Assembly (NCBI GenBank): GCA_001643675.2
Contig: LSRY02000013.1
Location: 870,501 to 934,500 of the forward strand
Direction: 5' to 3'
Source: Monocercomonoides exilis
Lineage: Eukaryota; Preaxostyla; Oxymonadida; Polymastigidae
Length of the DNA: 64,000 nucleotides
Shown: piece by piece, positions 54,964 through 64,000 of the stretch
Numbering within the stretch: position 1 is the first letter of the stretch
How the letters are laid out: the number at the start of each line of letters is the position of its first letter
Position numbers and translations under genes: made by a program
Notes under the pieces: generated by a model
What the model was told of the DNA's origin: nothing
Database searches by the model: none
What the model saw: the letters and a program-made list of their open reading frames with translations, nothing else

Positions 54964-57181
54964 ATGGCTCCTTTATTTGGCAGAAAAGAGTTATTTGAAT
55001 GGTCTGTAAATTCTTTAAAATGATTAGCAGAATTATAATAAACTTTGCTCAAAATTGTCACTTGTGTTTAGGGCTTCTGGGCAACTTAATATAACTTCAA
55101 TCAAAGATGGAGATTTTAAGGTAAAATATTCACTTAATTGATTATCAATCAAATTCATTTTGCAAACAATTATTAACAGGATGGAACAGCCTTTCTCCAA
55201 CTATTTCAAAATGTATTTCCAAAGTTAAGAATCAAAATAACTTTTCCACAAGTTTGAAATTATTTTTGCGAAAAATAAAATATGAATTCATTCAATTTTT
55301 TTGTTGCACTACAAATGTTAATTTGTTTATTTATTATCAGAAAGTGCCACCTCCAGAAATTGAAGTTCAAAGAAACTGGAAGGAAATTAATTATATTTGC
55401 CAAGAAATGAGGATTCCTGGAACAATTTTCGATCAAAAATCAGTTTCACTTGGCAAAATGAATGCAATTTGTTCTCCACTCGTTTTGTATGATATTTATC
55501 AGTTCGTTTATAAAAAGCAAATAATTTTAATTTTTTAATAGACTATATTTCTTGAGCGTTTTGAGAAGCCAAAAGGAATATTTGGTTGATTTCAATTTTA
55601 GTGTCAATCCAGATGTTACAAAGTTTTTGGAAAGCAAAGATTTGTATCGTGCTCTTGTGAAGGGAGGGTTTGGATTCATTGGTTAGAAATTACTTTTTCA
55701 TTAAATAGTTGTTTCTTTGCAGAGCAATAATAAAACAAAAAAAATCACTTGGAGATACAAGGGAAGTACCTCAGCCGCTGAATGAAGAGAGTAACGGTGC
55801 GATTAAAGGACAAACAGAAGATCCATCCTCCTCTCAATCAGACGCTGCTGAAGATGAAAGGACACCAGATGCAACAGAAAAAGATGAAGATAATGATTTG
55901 AATCAAAAGGAAGGCGAACAAGCAGATGAGCTGAAAAATGAAGAGAATGAAGAGAACAAAGAAAACGAAGAAAAAAGCAAAGAAGAAGAGAAAGAAGAAG
56001 AGGAAAAGGAGAGAGAGGATGAGAGCGAGAGTGAGAGCGAAGAAGAGGAAGAGGAGGAGGAACAGGAAGAAAAAGAAGAAAATGACATGAATGAAAATGG
56101 AGAGGAAGATAAAATGATTGACTCAGCAAAGTTATCATTCAGAAAGGACAAGGAAAATGAGGAACAAACTGGAAAAGGAGAAGAAGAAGAAGAGGAGGAG
56201 AAAGAAGAAGAGGAAGAAGAAGAAGAATTGGATGAAGAAGGAGATAATGCACTTTTATATGTTGAAAGGCAGAAAGAAGAAGGAATTGAAATGAAGCAGC
56301 AAGAAAACAATGAGATTTGTGCAGATTTGAATGAAGACACAGAAAAGAGAAGAGAAGAAGAAGAGGGCGAAGAAGAAGAAGGAGAAGATGAAGAAGAAAA
56401 TGGGCAAAGACAGTTCATTTCCTCTTTTCTTGCATCTTATCGAATGAAAGCTGAAGATAACAGCAACAATACAAATGAAATCGAACACAATGAAACAACC
56501 TTCGCATCACAGCAAAAGCTGAACAAACAACAACAGTGTCAATCAGAGCAAGAAATGAATTCTATTGCAAATTCTGACTCAAAAACGCTGCTTCGTCTTT
56601 TGTGTGCTTCGAATCGCTTCATCGCGTCTGAGATTTGGACACACGACGTTCTGGAGAGCAGAATCCAAGATGCGAAGAATGGGAAGAGAATGAAGAAAGG
56701 GAAGAGAAACAGGAATAAAAAAGACAGCCAGCATCGCCTGCTGAAAGCGACGCCTCCATTCTGCTTGAATGATGAAGCGCTTCACCCGGCTTTGCAGCCT
56801 TGTTTAAATGCTTCCACAGATAATCTTTCTTCTTCTTCTTCTATTTCTTCTTCCTCCTCCTCCTCTTCTTCTTCCTCTTCCTCTACCTCTTCTTCCTCTT
56901 CTCTCTCCCTTTCTGACTTAGTCGTCATTCTCAACCAGCAGCTCCGTGCAATGGAAGCCAAGAACAGCGCCCAGGTGCAGACGATGGCGGCCAATGTGAG
57001 TCAGCTTCTGCAGATGAAAGACGAAGAGAAGCAGAGACAGGCGCTGATGCAGCAGCAGCTCCACGAAATGGACAGGCAGAATTTGATTGAACAGTTTGAA
57101 GGGAAGGTTTGGGAAATGAATTGGTGTTTCTTTTTTTTCTTTTCTTTTCTTTTTTTTTTTTATTTTCTTTTCTTTTCTTTT

Positions 57182-57214
<33 letters not shown>

Positions 57215-60200
57215 CAAATTAATTTTATTGATACCATTTTTTATTGACGAAATGACACGAAACATTTTTTTTATTATGTTGTATTTTATTTTTATTTTTA
57301 TTTATTATTTTCCAATCAACATCCACAGCTTCGCTCACTGCTATCGACTTTTCCTTTGGCCACGTCAGACAACCAGACTCAACAAAAAGATGGAATAAGA
57401 CAGCTGCAGTCTCAAATAAATGCTGTTATGAGTTCTTTAGAGCAGTCAAAAGCAGAAAGAGAAAGAGAAAAAATGGAAAGAGAAAAAAAGACAGAAATAG
57501 CGCTGAATGAGATGGAGCAGAACGAAAAGGAGAGAATGGAAAGAATGAAAGCTCTGATTGACTCGCTTTCCAATTCATCATCCTTATCATCATCATCATC
57601 ATCAACTTCTTCTTCTTCTTCTTCTTCTGCTTCATCTTCATCCTCTTCAAATGCAGAAAAGTTATCTCCATTGTTATTGAAAGCGAACAATAACAACAAG
57701 AACTCTGCACTCACTTTGTCAGGTCTTTCTTCCAACATCACTCAATCTTCTTCTTCTTCTTCTTCTTCTTCTCCTCCTCCTTCCTCTTCAAAAGGCATCG
57801 AAGCCGAGCTGTTGGAGTCACTAGTGTGTCTACAAAAGGAGAACGAGCTGCTGCGTGCAGAGAATGAGAGACTTAAAAAGGAGAATGCGATTGTGAAGGA
57901 GGTGTGGCAGGAAGAGAGAGAAGACAAACTGACAGCGAGGGTTTTCTATCAACCAGGCGCTGAAAGAGAGAAGGAGGAGAAGAGGAAGAGGGAGAAGGAG
58001 ATTAGAAGGGGAATGGAAGAGAAGAAAGGTGAAAGAACCAATGAAGCAGTTCAGAATGAGAAGGAAGAAGAAAGAGACGAAGAAGAAGAAGAAGAAGAAG
58101 AAGAGATGCCTCCATGGATGGCAGATGGAGATGTGATGGCTGCAGTTGTTGCTCTGACAGAGAATGTGGAAGGGCAAATAACGCAAGTGACACAGATTGA
58201 CAGCTCTAACAAGGAAAAAGAAGAAAGAAAAGAAGGAAAAGAGGAAGGAAAAGAGGTAGCAATTCAATCAGGTGATTCAGAAGATCCTGAAAGAATAACA
58301 GGAAGCTCTTCATTAGCACAAGTGAATGATAATAATAACAATAACAATAATAATAACAATGAGATGAAATGGGCAGTCAAAGAGAAAGAGCTGAAGAGAG
58401 AGATCAACATGCTGTGTGATGCACTGAGCTTGGCACTGAAGAGAGGCTTTTATGAGACAAAGGTGCTTTCTGAAGAGGAGAAGAAGGAGAAGAAGAGAAG
58501 AAGACAAGCAAAGCAGATGAAGCAGAAGAGAATGGAAGAGAAAGAAGGAGGAGAAGGAGAAGGAGAAGAAATGAAAGAAGAACAAAACGCAACAAAAGAC
58601 AGAAGAGAAGAGAAGAAGGATGGAAACAGCAAAGGAAGTGTGTATGCTGAAAAGTACTTGAAGTTCTCTTCATTCAGAGGATGGCTGCCAACAACGCTTG
58701 TTGGGAAGAGGTCGAAGAAGATGCAGAGAAGCAAAGAAAGAAGAGACAGACAGGAAAAGAGAGCACAAAGAATGAACGAGAAGATGATGGCGAATGGAGA
58801 AGGAGACAACGAAAATGAAGATAACAGCAATTACAATGAAGAAGATGCTAAAGACATCAAAGAGGCTCAACTTCTGGGTGAAGAAGAGGAAATGATGGAC
58901 GAAGCGAAAATTGACAGAAACAGCAGATTCGACTTGATCATCACCCTTTTGGAGTTCCTGGCGAATTTTGTGGTGTCCAGCAAAGAGAAAAGATTTGGCA
59001 CACAAACAGCTTCAAAGTCAGCACAATCTGATTTATCTGCATCAGCCTCTGCCTCTGCCTCTGCCTCTTCCTCTGCTGCAGCAACAGCAACGCAATCAAG
59101 CTCGCTTGTGCCGTCTTCTTCTCCTGTTAGCTCATCAACTATTGAAGTGTTCCAGCAGATGTTTGATACGATTTCCTCATCAAATTCTTCATCCTCATCA
59201 TCATCTTCTTCTTCCTCTCATCCCACACTGGATGAACTAGATGCACTCCAGCACATTGTGGCTGTGCTAACAAAGGCTGTCTGGCGTGTGTTTGCTGAGA
59301 CTGAGCTGTTTGCCAACCGAATTGCACGTGCCAGAAGATGCATTCTGAGGCAGCATGCTGCGCTGGAGTCAGTCCAGACACAGCTGCAGATGAACAGAAC
59401 GGCACTGCGGACAGCAAACCATCGTCTGCTGATGCTGGTAGAGTCAGCTGGGAGGGATAAAAGAATGACGATTGAGAAAGAGGCAAAGTGGGAAGCTAAG
59501 CTGAAGCTGGAAGAAGAACAAAGAGAGCAGGCAGAGAATGAGGCACAGGAACTGTCCAATCAGCTGAGACAGACGCGCACAGCGCTAGTGGCTGCAGAAG
59601 CAGACATTGCAACATTACAAGCGATGACTTCACCACAAACAATGAAAGCGAATTCAGATGAAGAAGATAAAAGTGTGTTGGCAGCATCAATGACAGCATC
59701 GCCTTTAAGACCAAAGTATGGGCAGGGTGCTTCAGTTCTGTCATCAACTGTGCCATCATCACCAGTCTCAGCAGCATCTTCGTCTCTTGGCTCAACCTCC
59801 TCTTCCGTTCAGTCTTCTCTTCCGTTCTCCTCCTCTTCATTCCACTCCCACACATTCCCTTATCTTTCCTCCTCTCTCCGCCGCTTGAACGAGGCGTGCA
59901 CTTGCTTGTCTGCAAGAGACACGCTGTGGCTGAAGCTGTCGGATCTGCGGCTGGACCAGCTGTACATTGCACTGAAGAAGGACGATGCGAAAGACCAGGA
60001 AACACAGAGAAGTCTGATGATGCAGGCAGAAGAGACAGAGAAAGGCATAAGAGAGTGTGTGGGGAGGATAAGGGCGTGGGGGGAGAGGCTGAAGCAGATT
60101 GAGAGAGGGCAGGCTGTGGAAGAGAAGGAAGACGAGAAAAGAGGAAGAGCATTTGCGAAGGATTTGAAGGGAAACAAAGCAAAAGGTGCTGCAAAAGGCA

Positions 60201-61270
60201 AACTTGAGGGAAGAAGAGGAAAAGAAGCAGAGAAGGAGAAGAAAGAGGAGGAACAAGGAGATGTGATGACGTTGGATCCAGCAGCTGTTCCGATGGAAGT
60301 TGTGCTTCAACATCTGTACAACACTCGCATAGAAACAACTCAACAGAGGAAGAAGAAGGGGAAAGAGGAAGAAAATGTCGAAAGCGATGAGACGAAACAA
60401 AACGATTTATCAATCACAAGGGAAAAAGCAATCAAAGAAGACAATAACGAAGAAGACGAAGAAGAAGACATTCCTGTTTATCTTCCCCCAAGTGGCGGAA
60501 GCGACAAGAAGGCGTTTGGCTTTGCATTGCGCCTGGCAAGCGATGCGACAGTTGAACTTAGACGCATGTTGGAGTCAGTCATCAGTGGAATGGACGAACT
60601 GAATGGCAAAGTGGCAGAGGCAGAGAATTCAGCAGCAGATGCGAAGAGGAAAGCGGAGGACATGCAGAGGGAAAAGGAGGCGAAAGAGGAGCTGCTGAAA
60701 GAAGTGGCGCAGAAGATGAAAGACGAAGTGGATGCGAGAGAAAAAGCAGTGGAGCAGGCGTATCAGGAAGTGAATGCGCTGAAGAAGGAGGTGGAGAAGA
60801 GGGATGTGGAAGATGCATTGACGATGAGGGTGCGAAGGAGAAGCAAAGACAAAGCAGGCGAGGGAAAAGAAGTGAGGAGGCAGTTGCTGAAGGAAGAAGG
60901 CATCATTGGAGATGAAACAGAAGAAGGCACAGAAGAGGATAGCAGCGAAGAGGAAAAAGATGAAGATGAAATTGAGAAGATGGAGACAGTTGCTGTGATG
61001 CTGATGCCACTCAAACAAGAAACAGTGCAAATTGATTCATTCAAACAAAGCGAGGAAATAAAAGAAGAAGAGACAGAAAATCAGGTGATTGTGGAAGATT
61101 CGTCGAATAACTTGACTGAAAAGGAAAACGCTGAGGAAGAGCTTCCAACAACCAAAGAAGAAACTGAAGAAATTGTTCAACAAACAAATATTGTTGGTGA
61201 AGAAGAGGAAGATGATGCAAATAACCAGCCAGAGGAAATGAAAGAAGAGGAACAAACAGAAAATTTATAA
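54964..61270 (+). CDS. Giant coiled-coil protein with calponin-homology-like N-terminus, seven exons
   Basis: Exons 54964-55001, 55072-55120, 55180-55251, 55341-55501, 55542-55681, 55725-57106 and 57329-61270 close in frame to 1,927 residues. The first ~110 residues resemble a calponin-homology fold: GRKELFEWASGQLNITSI, DGDFKDGTAFLQLF, QNVFPKL, then EVQRNWKEINYICQEMRI. Such domains begin Hook, EB1 and other microtubule-linked proteins. Next come Glu-rich low complexity (about 170-330), Ser runs, and long predicted coiled coils to the end (for example about 650-690, 1,300-1,420, 1,700-1,830). No membrane segment. The last intron (222 nt) is a T/C tract. Written without splicing, the N-terminal exons are invisible, and the gene appears as two unrelated acidic ORFs. 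A microtubule or basal-body role is inferred from the domain type and ciliary neighbours, not shown. Confidence 0.78.
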
Positions 61271-61546
61271 AAGGCTAAATCTTTAACAAGAACAATAAAT
61301 GCTCATTGACAAACTCAGCAATAAAAAAAAGTATTTTTTATGTTATTCAGAGTAGTTTTGAAAAATGTGGAAAATTTAGTTTTGTTTTTTTTGATCTTTC
61401 ACTTTATCTCACTCTATCTCGTTTCACGAAATTTTATATCTCTTTTCATGACACCATTTTTTTTTATTTCTATAATCGTTTTTATTATTTCAAAACACAT
61501 TCAAAACATAAGATAGCTTTTTTTTCTAAAAATTTAAACCCTTAAA

Positions 61547-62673
61547 ATGGAAATAGACTCCAAAGAAAGTGTTCATGCGGCTTTAAGGCCAATATATTGC
61601 GAAATAGGATGGAACGAACATGCTCAAGGTTCATCTGTCTTTACAATTGGAGAGACAAAAATCTTGTGTTCTGTGTATGAAATATGAAAATTAAAAATTG
61701 AATTTTTCACTGATTTCTCCTTGTGAAATGACATAAATTTAGTTTTGGTCCAAAAGAAAAATCAAGAACAACAAAGGCACAAGATTCTGAATTAGCATGC
61801 ACTGTGTCTCGTCTCCATTACTCTGACGTCATTCAACAAGTTTAATCCAAAATTTTGGGCACTTTCAAGGAAATTCATTTTTGTTTTTTTTGTTTTTCAT
61901 AGGAAGATATAGAATTGTCATTTCCTGATCCAGAAAAAAGCGAAGCAATGCATACTATGTCGACTAAGGAAAGGATAAAGCAAAGTACACGTTCACAGAC
62001 ATATAGAAGGAATCAATTTTCCACAGTGTTACAAAACGATTCAAAAATAAATACAATAGACACAAAAATTTCTGACCAAGTTATTACTGCAGTAAGAAGT
62101 GCAATTAGAGGGGAGATATATCAAAAATCAAGTATTGAGATTGCAATTGTTGTCTTATCTGATGACGGAGGTGTTTATGCTGCATGTGTGAATGCTGCAT
62201 GCCTTGCACTAACAGATGCAGGAGTCGAATTGCATTCACTTATTTGTGCCTGCAATGTTGCAATCTGCTCTGATTCTTTATCGGAAGCTTCAAAAGGAAT
62301 TGAATATTATGTTGATCCTTCACTGGAAGTAATGAAAGATGCATCTGGATCAGTGTCAATTAGTTCCTTGTGGGATGTTAACGAGTTTCTCGAAAAAGAA
62401 AAAAAAGAAAAGGAAGAACCTTCAAAAGAAGTTATTGTTGACATCAGAAAACCCACCATCACATCACTTCACACAGATGGAGTTCTCAAATCAGATGAAA
62501 TCGATCAAGTTTGATTGAAACATTGCGTTTTTTGTAACAAAAATTTCTATCTTATATGTAATATTTATTTTTGAATATTTATTTGACAGGCGATAGTTCT
62601 GTGTTTGAGTGGATGCCAAAGCATAGGGAAAGTGATGAGAGATGTCATACTCACTTCGCATATCACTGAATAA
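61547..62673 (+). CDS. Exosome RNase PH-like ring subunit (Mtr3/Rrp41 type), four exons
   Basis: Exons 61547-61674, 61743-61839, 61903-62508 and 62590-62673 give 304 residues. RNase PH features are LRPIYCEIGWNEHAQGSS, the GETKILCSVFGPKE strand-turn, a loop of variable length, then SIEIAIVVLSDDGGVYAAC, NAACLALTDAGVELHSLICA, YYVDPSLE, and a C-terminal helix SGCQSIGKVMRDVIL. These place it among the six ring proteins of the RNA exosome, a 3-prime RNA-processing complex of nucleus and cytoplasm. DGGVYAACVNAA favours Rrp41 and the rest favours Mtr3, so the paralogue is left open. The insert around residues 80-120 is longer than usual. It ends in TAA 189 bp before the convergent end of RSPH3. Confidence 0.85.
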
Positions 62674-62862
62674 ACAATTTCAATTTCAATTCATTTTTTA
62701 TTTCATAAAGCTTTATTTTTTTTTTTTTTTTTTTTTGAAAAAATAAGTATTTTTGATTGATTCATAAAAGTTTTCATAAAAACCTTCAGAAAAATGAAAA
62801 AGAAAAGAAATAAAATATATGAAATGATTTAAGTATTCAAAAAAACAAACAAATTTTAATAA
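62674..62862. other. Convergent 3-prime interval with T tract
   Basis: 189 bp between two convergent stop codons, containing a run of about 20 T on the + strand (62,716-62,736). Both transcripts must terminate here or overlap. Confidence 0.6.
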
Positions 62863-64000
62863 TCAATTATCTTCCTCATCATCATTTTCCTCTTCTTCTT
62901 CTCTTCCTTCATCTTCCTCCTCTCCTTCACCTTCACCTTCTTGTTCCTCCTCTTCTTCTAATTGTCTCAGCCTCTCTTCTTCTCTTCGTGTGCGTTCAAG
63001 TATCCTCTCTTGTTTCTCTCTTTCCTTTTGTTCCAATTCTTCCGCAATTCTCTTCTCTCTTTCTTCTCGTTTCATCACCAGCCTTTCTCTTTCCTCCTCT
63101 TTCTCCATCATCGACTGCTCAACCACTTTCTTCTGCTGCTCTTCAGCTGTCTGCTCTTCTTCACTTCCAATGCTCCTTCCTTCTGCAATTGCATAGCAAA
63201 GTGCCGTGTGCCTCTCTGCTCCTCGCCTAAGCGATGCCTCAAGAATTGACGAGACAAGCTGGCGAGCTGTCTGTCTTTGCTGCAGCTTCCGCTCAGTCTC
63301 ACCCAACAACCACGGGATAAATGTGCTTGTAAGCTGCTGCATACGAGCATCTGCAAAGAAGCCGGCTGATTGCAGCGAGCCATTCACGGCAGAAGGAAGC
63401 GATTTCAGCAAGTCGTGTGCAAAAGCCACAGCCATAACTTTGGATCCCACAACGCGCTCTTTCTCTTTCCTCTCTCGTTCTTGCGCCAAACGTCTTTCCT
63501 TCTCTTCCCATCTGCGGGCTTCTCTCTCCTCCTCCTCTCTGACAATACGTTCTTCTTCTTCTCTGCGCTCTCTCATTTCTTCGCGTGCCATTCTCATTCC
63601 TCTAATTTCCTCTTCTTCCATAACTTCAAGAAGTGATTGCTCCAAAGTCTTCCCAATCAAAACTTCCAAAAGCGGCTCACTAAAACAGAATTGTTTTATA
63701 TTTCAAAGGAGAATTGTAATGATAAATATTGATTTAAGTTTAATGATAATTCTCATCTTGCAAACCATTCAAAATCAAAATCAAAGAAATCATCATCAAT
63801 CTGAGTTCCTGCATCAACCCCGGTTTTAATGGGATTAAAGACAGGAACAGTTGGCTGATCAAGAAAATAATCTGTTTGAGTTTGTACATCAAACTCGGGC
63901 ACTTTATCTGAAAGTTCTTCAAGATATTGTTCAGTTTGAACATCTAAAAATATTTGAATATAAATCATTATTTTTTCATGCTCTTAAGAAGGAGCGTCAA
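62863..64000 (-). CDS. RSPH3: Radial spoke protein 3, N-terminus cut by window edge
   Basis: RSPH3 anchors radial spokes to flagellar doublets and binds PKA regulatory domains. Visible exons on the minus strand are 63943-63766 and 63679-62863, joined by an 86-nt intron with a GTTTGC donor; the preceding intron runs off the window. Family signatures are VQTEQYLEELSD, VQTQTDYFLD, VFNPIKTGVDAGTQI, DFFDFDFE, then EPLLEVLIGKTLEQSLLEV and EEEEIRGMR. FIPWLLGETERK and an amphipathic helix (ARQLVSSILEASL, the AKAP/dimerisation region) follow. The C-terminus is acidic, ending DDEEDN. Together with the EFHC1-like gene it shows a canonical motile axoneme. Confidence 0.93.

Overview
This is a nuclear genomic window from a flagellated protist. 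Genes carry short spliceosomal introns (about 40 to 280 nt) whose donor sites most often read GTTTG or GTATG. Intergenic DNA is very AT rich, coding strands are purine rich, and the genetic code is standard: reconstructed genes end in TAA, TAG or TGA at or near the family C-terminus. Flagellar and basal-body genes (EFHC1/Rib72-like, RSPH3, FAM161-like, RPGRIP1-like) show that the cell builds a flagellum. Giant beta-helix surface proteins with a kinase-like tail recall Preaxostyla/oxymonads, but that placement is inference and the species is not identified.

Layout. 1-6.5 kb: RIO1 kinase and a FAM161-like centriolar protein, both on +. 7.3-17.7 kb and 29.5-39.7 kb: two arms of a roughly 10-kb inverted duplication. 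Each arm carries a ~3,010-residue surface protein gene (signal peptide, beta-helix modules, one membrane segment, pseudokinase tail) reading outward, plus a small decayed gene near the inner edge. The ~12-kb spacer holds a 1.28-kb fold-back element, CK2 alpha, an EFHC1-like axonemal protein and an unrecognised helical protein. 40-49.7 kb is a repeat and transposon district: a fold-back element, two MITE-like elements, and a pogo/Tigger-type DDD transposon. The right end of that transposon is split by a second element that has 163-bp perfect terminal repeats and an 8-bp target duplication, and that carries a fragment of the same surface-protein family. 49.7-64 kb is a compact gene block: HDDC2, DPM1, an RPGRIP1-like C2 protein, a 1,927-residue coiled-coil protein with a calponin-homology-like start, an exosome RNase PH-like subunit, and RSPH3 cut by the window edge.

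How the genes relate. Housekeeping functions (ribosome maturation, RNA exosome, glycosyl donor synthesis, nucleotide clean-up, CK2 signalling) are interleaved with flagellar and centriolar genes. The surface-protein family is the expanding, rearranging component: duplicated as an inverted pair, mosaic between copies, and captured as a fragment by a transposon. I rebuilt exon structures by hand from family alignment and reading-frame continuity. Frame arithmetic closes for every multi-exon gene reported, but no transcript data were available.
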